This document shows, piece after piece, positions 7,278-16,032 of a DNA stretch of 64,000 nucleotides. The stretch's first letter is position 1. Each line of letters begins with the position of its first letter. A program made the position numbers and the translations under genes. Source of the stretch: Mycolicibacterium frederiksbergense (GTDB lineage: Bacteria; Actinomycetota; Actinomycetes; Mycobacteriales; Mycobacteriaceae). Below the pieces are notes generated by a model. It had not been told where the DNA came from and searched no databases. It saw nothing but the letters and a program-made list of their open reading frames with translations. The DNA lies in NCBI RefSeq assembly GCF_029893345.1, contig NZ_JARXVE010000009.1:1-64000 (forward strand), read 5' to 3'.

Positions 7278-8124
7278 GATCAAGTTCTTCACCCGATCCG
7301 ATGGTTCCCGCCTGCGGTATTTCACCGCAGGCACCGGCCCACCGCTGGTTCTGCTGCACACCGTCCGCACCCAGCTGGACTACTTCCAGCGCGTCATTCC
7401 GCAGTTGTGGGATTCGTTCACCATCTACGCGCTGGATCTGCCCGGTATGGGATGGTCCGACATCGCCCCCACCGCACGGTACGAAGAGCCGGATCTGCGC
7501 TCCGCGATAGTCGAATTCGTCACCGGACTAGGCCTCCGCGACGTCACGCTGGCAGGCGAATCCCTCGGTGCGGCACTCGCATTGTCCGCAACGGTCGAAC
7601 TCAAGGACCGGGTGAGCCGGGTCGTCGCGTTCAACCCCTACGACTACCCAGGCGGGCTGGAACGCGGCAACTGGTTCGCCCGGTTCATCGGCACCTCCAT
7701 CCGGCAGCCCGGATTGGGACCGGTATTCGCCGCGATGGAGACCCGACCGATCCTGAAAGGCATCTTGCGTGGCGGATTCGTTGACGCCGACAAGCTTCCC
7801 AACGACTTCCTCGTCGAGCTCCGCCGCAGCGGCGGCCGCAAGGGCTACCCGAAGGTGGCGCGCGCGGTCTTGCGCAACCTCAACGGACTTGTCCAGGCCC
7901 GACCCCGATACGCGGACGTGGCTGTGCCGGTCACACTCGTCTACAGCGAGCACGACTGGTCGCGTCCGGCGGAGCGCGATCACGTCGCGAACCTACTGAC
8001 CGATGTCCACCGAATCACCCTCCCGCACACCGGTCACTTCTCCGCTCTGGAACGCCCAACCGACATGGCGCGCATACTGACAAACGCACCGCGGCACCCG
8101 ACTCTTGAGAGCAACCCAACATGA
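7216..8124 (+). CDS. alpha/beta-hydrolase
   Basis: 302 residues. Nucleophile elbow GESLGA (Ser116), an acid-loop candidate in YSEHDW and a C-terminal His in HTGHFSALE complete a probable catalytic triad; an LLHTV oxyanion region lies near residue 47. AGGAAGGGAAAG upstream supports the ATG although the start lies within the MFS gene. It overlaps the methyltransferase by four bases (ATGA). It could act on the compound exported by the MFS protein, but the substrate cannot be told. Confidence 0.85.
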   Translation: MQTNEIPETRYTQTWNESRGEIKFFTRSDGSRLRYFTAGTGPPLVLLHTVRTQLDYFQRVIPQLWDSFTIYALDLPGMGWSDIAPTARYEEPDLRSAIVEFVTGLGLRDVTLAGESLGAALALSATVELKDRVSRVVAFNPYDYPGGLERGNWFARFIGTSIRQPGLGPVFAAMETRPILKGILRGGFVDADKLPNDFLVELRRSGGRKGYPKVARAVLRNLNGLVQARPRYADVAVPVTLVYSEHDWSRPAERDHVANLLTDVHRITLPHTGHFSALERPTDMARILTNAPRHPTLESNPT

Positions 8125-8933
8125 ACGACCCCCGCATCCGCGCCCAGTACTCAACCGGCCTTTCTCGGCGCAACATTGAGCAAGCCCTCAAGGCCGCTGG
8201 AATCGACATCAACCACATGCAGCCCCCAGACCTCGCTCCACTCGAGGACTTCCACACCATGGGTCGCATCGCCACCAGCCAACTGATTGACCTGGCCGGC
8301 ATCACCAGCACCAACACGGTGCTCGATGCCGGCAGCGGGATCGGCGGCACCGCACGCTATGTCGCCAACCAGTGCGGCTGCACGGTGGCCGCCGTCGATC
8401 TGACCGAGGAATACTGCCAAACAGCCAACTGGCTCAACGAACTTGTCGGACTCGACAAGCAGATCACCGTTCGCCAAGCCGACATCACGGACCTGCCTTT
8501 CCCCGACTCCAGCTTCGACGTCGTTCTCAGCCAACACGTTCAGATGAACGTGGCCGACAAGGACTCCCTCTACCGGGAAGCGCGCCGGGTATTGGCCGAT
8601 GGGGGTCGACTCGCCTTGTGGGACATCGTCATCGGGGAACGCGGCGAACCCGACTATCCGCTGCCGTGGGCCGACCAGCCCAAACTCAGCCACTTGGCCA
8701 CGTCCGATCGGTTGCGCGCGGCCATCGAATCCTCGGGGTTCGCGATCGAGCAGTGGAACGATCTCAGCGAGCAGGCCGCCTCGATCATGCAGACGCTGCT
8801 GGCACTGCCGCCCAACCCGCTCGGACTGCACGTCTTCGTCACCGACTTCGCCGAGAAAGCCAAGAACCTCACCGCAGCCCTGGCCGACGGACGGCTCCGA
8901 GCTATCCAAGGCATCGCCCGAGCGACCAGCTGA
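8121..8933 (+). CDS. class I SAM-dependent methyltransferase
   Basis: 270 residues. Motif I VLDAGSGIGG (67-76), an acidic post-I position (AAVDLTEEY) and the post-motif DVVLSQHVQMNV fit the UbiE/GSMT-like Rossmann methyltransferases. Translation is coupled to the hydrolase by an ATGA overlap, and it is last in the HxlR-linked operon. An O- or N-methylation or detoxification step on a small molecule is inferred. The IS110 element begins within about 60 bases of its stop. Confidence 0.85.
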   Translation: MNDPRIRAQYSTGLSRRNIEQALKAAGIDINHMQPPDLAPLEDFHTMGRIATSQLIDLAGITSTNTVLDAGSGIGGTARYVANQCGCTVAAVDLTEEYCQTANWLNELVGLDKQITVRQADITDLPFPDSSFDVVLSQHVQMNVADKDSLYREARRVLADGGRLALWDIVIGERGEPDYPLPWADQPKLSHLATSDRLRAAIESSGFAIEQWNDLSEQAASIMQTLLALPPNPLGLHVFVTDFAEKAKNLTAALADGRLRAIQGIARATS

Positions 8934-8939
8934 TAGGCC

Positions 8940-10440
8940 GTGAGTAGTTACTGGGCGGATTCTTTATGGAGGTCCGGTTCAGAGGAGGCTGCTCATGTCG
9001 GTGTTGGATGTTGCGCTTGATCCCGCGACGGTGATCGTTGCGGTGGACCCGGGCAAGGTGCTCAATCGGGTCTGGGTCAGTAACGGTTCTGGGTTGCTGG
9101 CTGAACCGGCCTCATTGCCGGTGTCACGGGAGGGCATTTCCCGATTGGACCGGTTGCTTGCCGAGCACGACGCCACCGAGCCGGTGATAGCGATCGAAGC
9201 CACGGGCAGCTTGCACCGATCGTGGGTCGTTGAGCTGGAACGACGCCATCCTGGATCGGTGCGATTGTTCGCACCGTCAGAGACCAAGGCAGCCCGAATC
9301 CAGCTGGGATCGGGCAGGTTCAAGACCGATGACCGCGACTGCGCGGCGCTGACCTATCTGGCCCGTCAGGGCGCGGGCCGCCGCCACGCTGAGGAGTCAT
9401 CGATTGAAGCGCTGCGCGCGGCGGTGCGTCATCGTCGCGGTTTGGTGGCCGACAAACGCATCGCCCAGCAGCGGATGCACGATCAGCTCAACGCCTTGTG
9501 CCCGGGTCTGTCGGCGCCTGCCGGCCACGGGCGGTCTTTGCCGCTGGATTCACCGACGGGGCTGGCGGTGTTGGCCTGCGCGGTAGCGTTCGCCGGCCGG
9601 GCACCGCAGTTGCGATCGTTGATATGCCGCGCCCCGGGCCGGTTGACCACGAGCACCGCGCAGTACTGGGTGCACCGGTGGGGCGAATGCCTGTCCCCGC
9701 CCGCCGACGCCGATCAACGGGCTCGCCGCCTCGGACGCGACCTGGGCCGCTACCGATGTCTGCAGGCCGACATCGCCGCGGTGGATGAGGAGATCACGGA
9801 ATTGCTCGCGGGCACCGACGGTCAGATCCTGACCACCCTTCCCGGTGTCGGCACATTCCGGGCTGCAGCGTTCGCCGCGCACAACCTTCCGATCCACCGG
9901 TTCCCGGATGCCGAACATCTTTATTCAGCAACAGGTTTGGCGCCAGCGTTATATCAGTCGGCCACGTTGCATCGTCGTGGGCGTATCTCACGACAGGGAC
10001 TGGCCGAACACCGCGACGCGTTGATGGGCCTCGCGTGGGGTCTGTCGCAGTGCTCGCCGTCATTCATTGCCCGAGATGCTGAACTGCGAGCTCGCGGCAT
10101 GGCGCCGATTCAGGCCCGGGTCGCGGTGGCACGGCACGCCTGTCGTTTGGCCTACCGACTTCTACGAACCCAACAACCCTTCGATGAACAGCGCTATCGT
10201 CGAGGAAGGCTCGGTCGCGAGCGGTGACGGCTCTGCCAGCTATGCCGCACGACGGCGCAACCTAGCTTGCCGCCCGCCCGCGCTGGGCCGCCCCTACGGC
10301 GCACACGAAAGCCTGCCGACCACGGCGACTGATCAGCCTGCCGAAACTCCACGGCCCAGCCGACCTCACGAACACCGGTCATCGCGCTCAAAGCCGAGGC
10401 TCGCACCCCGGCCGATCACCGCCACCCATCACACACCTTG
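8940..10440 (+). mobile_element. IS110-family insertion sequence (ends approximate)
   Basis: One transposase gene with about 55 bases on its left and a non-coding tract of about 200 bases on its right. IS110 elements lack conventional terminal inverted repeats, so neither end can be fixed from sequence alone; the limits given are those left by the neighbouring methyltransferase and the monooxygenase fragment. The long right flank suggests the IS1111-type layout, with its guide RNA downstream of the gene. Confidence 0.6.
8995..10227 (+). CDS. IS110-family transposase (DEDD recombinase)
   Basis: 410 residues and apparently intact. The N-terminal RuvC-like domain has D18 (AVDPGK), E68 (AIEATG), D112 and D115 (TDDRD), the DEDD set of the family with the usual three-residue spacing of the last two Asp. 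The C-terminal transposase_20 domain begins near TLPGVGTFRA (281-290); Ser322 in LYQSATLHRRGR is the likely catalytic serine. GAGGAGG precedes the ATG. Since all key residues are present, the element may still be active. Confidence 0.92.
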   Translation: MSVLDVALDPATVIVAVDPGKVLNRVWVSNGSGLLAEPASLPVSREGISRLDRLLAEHDATEPVIAIEATGSLHRSWVVELERRHPGSVRLFAPSETKAARIQLGSGRFKTDDRDCAALTYLARQGAGRRHAEESSIEALRAAVRHRRGLVADKRIAQQRMHDQLNALCPGLSAPAGHGRSLPLDSPTGLAVLACAVAFAGRAPQLRSLICRAPGRLTTSTAQYWVHRWGECLSPPADADQRARRLGRDLGRYRCLQADIAAVDEEITELLAGTDGQILTTLPGVGTFRAAAFAAHNLPIHRFPDAEHLYSATGLAPALYQSATLHRRGRISRQGLAEHRDALMGLAWGLSQCSPSFIARDAELRARGMAPIQARVAVARHACRLAYRLLRTQQPFDEQRYRRGRLGRER

Positions 10441-10456
10441 ACTCGCGGCGGGAAAG
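10228..10456 (+). other. non-coding right flank of IS110 element, candidate guide-RNA region
   Basis: 229 bases without a gene. IS110/IS1111 elements are known to encode a structured guide RNA in a non-coding flank. Here the left flank is too short, so this side is the better place. A partly repeated GCCTGCCGA followed by CCACGG-like sequence (about 10312 and 10337) could form paired internal loops. No structure was computed. Confidence 0.35.
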
Positions 10457-10849
10457 CTAGCCCGACGGGGCCATCCAGTGCGCGATCGCCGCACGCACCT
10501 CCTCGGCGCGTGGCATCCGCTCGCTGGCCCAGGCCACGTAGCCGTCCGGCCGGACCAGCACCGCATCGGGCAGTTCGGGATGATTGTCGATCGCATGGAT
10601 CACGTCGTGATCGCCGATATCCACGGGCTCGGCATCTGCCAAACCGCTCCTCGCGTCCGCGGTGACCAACACGAACTTCCCAGCCCGCAACAATTCATAA
10701 AGCCTGGAATCGCCGCAGTTCACATCGGCCATCCGCCGACCCACCAGCCGGTCCTCATCGCGGGAACGCGGATAGGCGATGCCGATGCCGCTGAGCCGGT
10801 CGGCCAAGAAACGCCGGGTGCGGGGAATGCGCAGCACCGTCCCCAACGC
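10457..10849 (-). pseudogene. 3'-terminal fragment of flavin monooxygenase gene (duplicate)
   Basis: Positions 10471-10849 match 11571-11949, the C-terminal part of the intact monooxygenase gene, at 371 of 379 bases with no gap and a constant offset of 1100. It encodes only the thioredoxin-like C-terminal domain and lacks the FAD domain, so it cannot be a working enzyme. The open frame continues past the breakpoint to 11068 as a 203-residue chimera, but the extension is unrelated sequence. The last few codons differ (ending HWMAPSG). Confidence 0.88.
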
Positions 10850-10930
10850 ATGGGCTGGGGCATCGGCGTTGCGTCCCATGCCATTCCGGTGTGGGCTCAC
10901 GGTTCGACGCACCCGAGACTGATCGCCTAA
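10850..10930 (+). pseudogene. 3'-terminal fragment of a DUF1707 gene
   Basis: 26 codons beginning MGWGIGVASHAIPV then a stop. The DNA at 10849-10890 is identical to 4847-4888 inside the DUF1707 gene and stays similar for about 18 more bases. It joins the monooxygenase fragment head-to-head at 10849/10850, marking a recombination junction. No start signal is expected. Confidence 0.8.
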
Positions 10931-11132
10931 CGCGTCAGCGCCAGCCGATCCCGCAGGCCGAGTTCCGCGACGATCTTTTCGCCACTGTCGGCAGTACGTT
11001 TCCGAGGCCAATGGTCCTCTGCTTTCGAGCACTTGTTCCCTTGCCGGGCGGAGCCTGCGAGTTGACAATGAGGGTGCCCGGAGCAGTGCAGATGCCGAAA
11101 GGATCTACGCCGGATCGCTAGCCAGGAGAAAC
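10931..11132. other. intergenic region before secreted-protein gene
   Basis: 202 bases without a gene. TTGACA at about 11064 may be a -35 element for the gene at 11133; no matching -10 box is convincing. Confidence 0.3.
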
Positions 11133-11459
11133 ATGATGAAGAAGAAAAGCCTTGCATTTGCGACACTCGCCGCCAGTGGTCTGGCCGCGGCGAGCGTCGG
11201 ATTGGCGGCACAGGTCTTGGCGGCGCCCACCGGTACCGAGTCGGCACAAGACATCATCAACCAACTGCAGGACGACGGCTACCACGTGATCGTCGACAAG
11301 GTGGGCCACGGATCATTGCAAGAGTGCACAGTGGATAACGTTCGGACCGTCTCGGGGACCGGCGAAACCATCCTGATTCTGCAGAACCCGAGCAGGTTGG
11401 GCATACCGAAGGTGCAGGGTATTGGCACGATGACGGCATACGTGCACGTGCACTGCTGA
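11133..11459 (+). CDS. small secreted protein, PASTA-like mycobacterial family
   Basis: 108 residues with a Sec signal peptide: lysines at 3-5, a hydrophobic core at 6-29 and a probable cut after VLAA near residue 31. The mature part (about 77 residues) has an ADxIxxLxxxGYxV-like start (SAQDIINQLQDDGYHVIV) and two cysteines (ECTV and the terminal VHC), as in the small exported PASTA-like proteins common in mycobacteria. AGGAGAAAC precedes the ATG. It sits between the two copies of the monooxygenase 3' end. Function unknown. Confidence 0.78.
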   Translation: MMKKKSLAFATLAASGLAAASVGLAAQVLAAPTGTESAQDIINQLQDDGYHVIVDKVGHGSLQECTVDNVRTVSGTGETILILQNPSRLGIPKVQGIGTMTAYVHVHC

Positions 11460-11556
11460 TCGACGAATACCCAGGTGACTCAGCCGCATCGGCATCGCCA
11501 AGCGGGCCGGGCATCCGGTCAGCTTCTGGCGATTCACCCCGGTGCACGACCTGCCC

Positions 11557-13008
11557 TCACCCAGCGGCGGCCATCCAGTGCGCGATCGCCGCACGCACCT
11601 CCTCGGCGCGTGGCATCCGCTCGCTGGCCCAGGCCACGTAGCCGTCCGGCCGGACCAGCACCGCATCGGGCAGCTCGGGATGGTTGTCGATCGCATGGAT
11701 CACGTCGTGACCGCCGATATCCACGGGCTCGGCATCTGCCAAACCGCTCCTCGCGTCCGCGGTGACCAACACGAACTTCCCAGCCCGCAACAGCTCATAA
11801 AGCCTGGAATCGCCGCAGTTCACATCGGCCATCCGCCGACCCACCAGCCGGTCCTCATCGCGGGAATGCGGATAGGAGATGCCGATGCCGCTGAGCCGGT
11901 CGGCCAAGAAGCGCCGGGTGCGGGGAATGCGCAGCACCGTCCCCAACGCGAAGACCCGAACCCGGCGCGCCACCGCCGAGCTCAGCACCACCTGGTTGAA
12001 CGCATCGGTGAGCCGCAACACGGCGGCGCCCACCGGATGACGCTCGGTTTCGTAGCTGTCCAGCAGCCACGGCGGCGCCTGCCCCCGCACCGCCTCCGCC
12101 AGCTTCCAGCCCAGGTTGAAGGCGTCGCCGAGCCCGGTGTTCATGCCCTGCCCACCCAGCGGGGAATGCACATGCGCGGCGTCGCCGGCCAGAAACACCC
12201 GCCCCGACCGGTAGTGCCGGGCTTGGCGCCGTTCACTGAGAAACCGCGAACTCCACCGCATATCGGTCATCCCGAAGTCGTCCCCGGCGATGCGGCGAAA
12301 CGCTTCGCGCATCTCATCCAGCGTCACCGGTTCGTCCAGCGGCGCCTGTTCCCGCAGCCGGTCCCAGGCGATGGCGCGGAACCAGCCGTCACCGAACGGG
12401 ACGAACAGCACCACGCCCTCGGCGCCGGTTCGGGCGAACAGGGCCTCCTCGGGCGGTGTGGGCAGCCGGACATCGGCGAGCAGGATGTGCGTCTCGTACT
12501 GTTTGCCGACGAAGTCGATCCCGACCTGCTCTCGGACCGTGCTGTGCGCCCCGTCACAACCGACCACATAATCGGCGCGCACACTCTCCCCGCCGGCCAG
12601 CTGCACACTGACCCCGTCGTTGTCCTGGCTCAGCCCCACCACCTGGGCGCCGCGGCGCAGCTGCACCCCGAGCTCGGCGGCCCGGGCCTCCAGGACGTGT
12701 TCGGTGCCGCTTTGCGGGACGATCAACACCATCGGAAACCGGGAGGGCAGCTGCCGCAGATCCAGCCTCGCCCCGCCGGGCGGGACCACCTCCTGCACCT
12801 GCACCCCACGAACAAGTAGCTCCTCGGCCAACCCGCGCCCGTCGAGCAATTCCAGGGTGCGCGCGTGCACCGCGAAGGCCCGGGTGATATTGGGCACCAC
12901 GGTGCGCTCTTCGAGCACCGTGACCGCCGCCCCGCCGAGCGCGAGCTCACAAGCCATCATCAAACCGGTCGGCCCGGCGCCGACGACAAGAACTCTTTTG
13001 GTTGCCAA
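11557..13008 (-). CDS. FAD-dependent aromatic-type monooxygenase (PheA/TfdB-like)
   Basis: 483 residues. GAGPTG (10-15) binds the FAD ADP moiety, CDGAHS (151-156) is the DG motif, and AGDAAHVHSPLGGQGMNTG (from 274) is the GD motif. The last 120 residues form the thioredoxin-like domain of phenol hydroxylase-type enzymes. Such proteins hydroxylate aromatic rings with NAD(P)H and O2 in the cytosol. Divergent from the mrp operon. Its 3' 379 bases have been copied to 10471-10849. Substrate unknown. Confidence 0.85.
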   Translation of the reverse strand: MATKRVLVVGAGPTGLMMACELALGGAAVTVLEERTVVPNITRAFAVHARTLELLDGRGLAEELLVRGVQVQEVVPPGGARLDLRQLPSRFPMVLIVPQSGTEHVLEARAAELGVQLRRGAQVVGLSQDNDGVSVQLAGGESVRADYVVGCDGAHSTVREQVGIDFVGKQYETHILLADVRLPTPPEEALFARTGAEGVVLFVPFGDGWFRAIAWDRLREQAPLDEPVTLDEMREAFRRIAGDDFGMTDMRWSSRFLSERRQARHYRSGRVFLAGDAAHVHSPLGGQGMNTGLGDAFNLGWKLAEAVRGQAPPWLLDSYETERHPVGAAVLRLTDAFNQVVLSSAVARRVRVFALGTVLRIPRTRRFLADRLSGIGISYPHSRDEDRLVGRRMADVNCGDSRLYELLRAGKFVLVTADARSGLADAEPVDIGGHDVIHAIDNHPELPDAVLVRPDGYVAWASERMPRAEEVRAAIAHWMAAAG

Positions 13009-13070
13009 GAGATTTCACCTCCGCGCGGCGAAGCGGCTCTGCAGGCTGATGGTAGCGACATCGGCCCACG

Positions 13071-13118
13071 TAGAATGGGGTTAACCAAAAGCCGTAGACA
13101 TTCCCACGCTATACGGCT
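13071..13118 (+). promoter_or_regulatory. candidate mrp promoter and operator
   Basis: TAGAAT at 13071-13076 is a good -10 box about 75 bases before mrpA. Downstream of it a perfect 7-bp inverted repeat AGCCGTA (13090-13096) / TACGGCT (13112-13118) could bind a regulator or form a hairpin in the leader. TATACG at 13110-13115 overlaps the repeat and is an alternative -10. Confidence 0.4.
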
Positions 13119-13149
13119 GACACCCCGACCCCAACCCGATCGGAGTGCC

Positions 13150-16032
13150 ATGCTCGCCGTTCTGCTCGCCCACGCGGTCGCGACCGCACTGGCGCCGCTT
13201 CTGGTGGCCCGATGGGGACGGATGGCTTTCTATCCGCTCGCCCTGGTCCCGTTGGGCTCCCTGGTCTGGGTCGCACTTAACTGGCCCAACGGTGACCGCG
13301 TTCCCACCCTGAACATCCCGTGGGTGCCCGAGCTGTCGATGGACATCACCCTGCGATTCGACTCACTCGCCGCGATCATGAGCGTGCTGGTGCTGGCGAT
13401 CGGTGCCCTGGTCCTTTTCTATTGCGCCGAGTACTTCCGCCACCACGACGGACACATCGAGAAACGGCTGCCCAGTTTCGCCGCCGAGCTGGTCGCGTTC
13501 TCCGGATCGATGTTCGGCCTGGTGATCAGCGACAACATGCTGGTGCTCTACATCTTCTGGGAAACCACCACGGTGCTGTCCTTCCTGCTGGTCGGCCACT
13601 ACGCCGAACGGGCCACCAGCCGTCGCGCCGCCACCCAGGCGTTGCTGGTGACCACGTTCGGCGGGCTGGCCATGCTGGTCGGCATCGTCGTGCTGGGCAA
13701 CCTGTCCGGCACCTATCTGCTGTCCGAGCTGATCGCCGCACCTCCCGCCGGGACAGCCGCCGCGGTCGGGGTGGCGCTGATCCTGGTCGGCGCGCTGTCG
13801 AAATCGGCCATCGTGCCGCTGCACTTCTGGCTGCCCGGCGCCATGGCCGCCCCCACGCCGGTCAGCGCGTATCTGCACGCCGCGGCCATGGTGAAGGCCG
13901 GCGTCTACCTGGTGGCCCGGATGGCGCCCGGATTCGCCGACACCCCGCTATGGCGTCCCATGGTGATCGGCCTCGGCCTGGCGACGATGCTGCTGGCCGG
14001 CTGGCGCGCGGTACGCGAATACGACCTCAAACTCATCCTGGCGTTCGGCACGGTCAGCCAGTTGGGGCTGATCACCGTGATGGTCGGGGCCGGCGGCAGC
14101 GACATGATGCTGGCCGGGCTGGCCATGCTGTGTGCGCACGCCATGTTCAAGGCGGCCCTGTTCATGGTGGTCGGCGTCATCGACCACGCCACCGGCACCC
14201 GCGACGTCCGGCGCCTGGCCGGACTGGGACGCCAGCACCAACCACTGTTCATCATCGCCGTCGGCGCGGCCGCGAGTATGGCGGCCCTGCCACCGTTCTT
14301 CGGTTTCGTCGCCAAGGAGGCCGACCTGGAGACGGTGTTGCACAGCGCGGCACTCGGCTCCGCGGCGCCCTACGTGCTGGCCGGCATCGTGGCCGGATCG
14401 GTGTTCACCACCATGTACAGCCTGCGTTTCCTGTGGGGGGCGTTCGCCGGCAAAGGACTGCCCCAGCCCAGCAAGCGGGTGGCCGAAATGCACCGTCCCC
14501 CAGCGACTTTCCTGACCGCACCGGCAATCCTGGCCGCGGCGGGCCTGCTGTTCGGACTTTGGCCGGCCGGGCTGGACTCGGTGCTCGACGACTACGCCGA
14601 CACCATGCCCGGCGGGTCCGGCTACCAGTTGGCGCTGTGGCACGGATTGGGCCTGCCGCTGCTGCTGTCGGCGCTGGTGCTCGCGCTGGGCACCGCGGCG
14701 TTCTTCGGCCGCGCTCGGCTGCGCCGAGCCCGATTCGGCTACCTGCCGCTGGGCAACGCCGACCGCATGTACGACGCGACCATCCGTGCGCTGGACGTGA
14801 TCTCGCTGCGGCTGACCGCATCGACCCAGCGTGGCTCGCTGCCGGCCACCCAGTCGGTGATCCTGTGCACGCTGGTGGCGTTGCCCGCCGCGACGCTGGT
14901 CCTCGGCGCCCGCAACCACCCCGATTTCGCCCTGTGGGACTCCCCGCTGCAGGTGGTGGTCGGGCTGCTGATGCTGGCCGCCGCGCTGGGTGCGACCGTG
15001 ATGCGCAACCGCCTGGCCGCCGTGCTGCTGGTCGGTGTGACCGGCTACGGCTGCGGCGCGATCTTCGCATTCCACGGCGCACCCGACCTGGCACTGACCC
15101 AATTCCTGGTCGAGACACTGATTTTGGTCATCTTCTTGCTGGTGTTGCGGACGCTGCCGGCCGAGTCCGACGCGGCCAAGATCAACAGTCACCGCCTCCC
15201 GCGAGCCCTGCTCGCCCTGGCCGTCGGCGCGACGGTCACCACCCTGGCCGCCTACGCGACGGCCGCCCGCACCGGGATCGGCATCGCCGAGTTGCTGCCC
15301 GATGCCGCCTACTACCGGGGGCATGGCGCCAACACCGTCAATGTGCTGCTGGTCGATATCCGGGCCTGGGACACCCTGGGCGAAATCATGGTGCTGCTGG
15401 TCGCGGCGACCGGCGTGGCCTCACTGGTGTTCCGGCACCGCCGGTTCGGCGCCGCACCCCGGGTCAGCGCGGCCGTCGGCCAACCCGACATCGGCCCGGC
15501 CGGCGTCTACAGCCCGGCGGTCGGCGACATCACCTGGCTGCGCGGTAGCGACCTGCGCGACCCGCGGCACCGCTCACTGGTGCTCGAGGTCGCCACCCGC
15601 GTCATCTTCCCGCTCATCATGGTGTTGTCGGCGTACTTCTTCTTCGGCGGGCACAACACCCCGGGCGGCGGATTCGCGGGCGGTCTGACTGCCGGGCTGG
15701 CGCTGGTGCTGCGCTATCTGGCCGGAGGCCGCTACGAGCTCGGCGAGACGCTGCCGCTGGACGCCGGCAAGATCCTGGGCACCGGGTTGGGCCTGTCCGC
15801 CGGGACCGCGGTGGCCTCGCTGCTGCTCGGCGCGCCGGCGATGTCGTCAGCCGTGGTGCAGTTCGATCTTCCGGTATTGGGTTCGGTCAAACTCGTGACC
15901 GCGCTGTTCTTCGATCTTGGGGTGTATCTCATCGTGGTCGGACTTGTGCTTGATGTCCTGCGCAGCCTGGGAGCGCGGGTCGACATGGAGATCGCCGACT
16001 CCCCGCAACCGTCGAAAGCGGTGGCGCGATGA
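13150..16032 (+). CDS. mrpA: Na+/H+ antiporter subunit MrpA with fused MrpB domain
   Basis: 960 residues from ATG 13150 (GGAG upstream). The first two-thirds are NuoL-like proton-pumping helices; Glu138 (FWETT) and the Lys in LSKSAIVPLHFWL and AMVKAG correspond to the conserved membrane carboxylate and lysines of complex I-like antiporters. The C-terminus (from about DPRHRSLVLEVATR) is an MrpB/MnhB domain with GGHNTPGGGFAGG, so no separate mrpB follows. Part of a membrane complex exchanging Na+ (or K+) for H+ for alkali and salt tolerance. Heads a six-gene operon with ATGA coupling to mrpC. Confidence 0.93.
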   Translation: MLAVLLAHAVATALAPLLVARWGRMAFYPLALVPLGSLVWVALNWPNGDRVPTLNIPWVPELSMDITLRFDSLAAIMSVLVLAIGALVLFYCAEYFRHHDGHIEKRLPSFAAELVAFSGSMFGLVISDNMLVLYIFWETTTVLSFLLVGHYAERATSRRAATQALLVTTFGGLAMLVGIVVLGNLSGTYLLSELIAAPPAGTAAAVGVALILVGALSKSAIVPLHFWLPGAMAAPTPVSAYLHAAAMVKAGVYLVARMAPGFADTPLWRPMVIGLGLATMLLAGWRAVREYDLKLILAFGTVSQLGLITVMVGAGGSDMMLAGLAMLCAHAMFKAALFMVVGVIDHATGTRDVRRLAGLGRQHQPLFIIAVGAAASMAALPPFFGFVAKEADLETVLHSAALGSAAPYVLAGIVAGSVFTTMYSLRFLWGAFAGKGLPQPSKRVAEMHRPPATFLTAPAILAAAGLLFGLWPAGLDSVLDDYADTMPGGSGYQLALWHGLGLPLLLSALVLALGTAAFFGRARLRRARFGYLPLGNADRMYDATIRALDVISLRLTASTQRGSLPATQSVILCTLVALPAATLVLGARNHPDFALWDSPLQVVVGLLMLAAALGATVMRNRLAAVLLVGVTGYGCGAIFAFHGAPDLALTQFLVETLILVIFLLVLRTLPAESDAAKINSHRLPRALLALAVGATVTTLAAYATAARTGIGIAELLPDAAYYRGHGANTVNVLLVDIRAWDTLGEIMVLLVAATGVASLVFRHRRFGAAPRVSAAVGQPDIGPAGVYSPAVGDITWLRGSDLRDPRHRSLVLEVATRVIFPLIMVLSAYFFFGGHNTPGGGFAGGLTAGLALVLRYLAGGRYELGETLPLDAGKILGTGLGLSAGTAVASLLLGAPAMSSAVVQFDLPVLGSVKLVTALFFDLGVYLIVVGLVLDVLRSLGARVDMEIADSPQPSKAVAR

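Noticed and set aside
8940..10440. Terminal inverted repeats or target duplication for the IS110 element
   Set aside because: None could be matched between the two flanks by eye; the family usually lacks them.
10457..11068. 203-residue minus-strand open frame
   Set aside because: Only its C-terminal 131 codons are homologous to a gene (the duplicated monooxygenase tail). The rest reads backwards through the DUF1707 fragment and intergenic DNA, so it is a pseudogene chimera.
13320..15548. 742-residue open frame within mrpA
   Set aside because: Arg/Gly/Pro-rich shadow of the mrpA reading frame without any domain.
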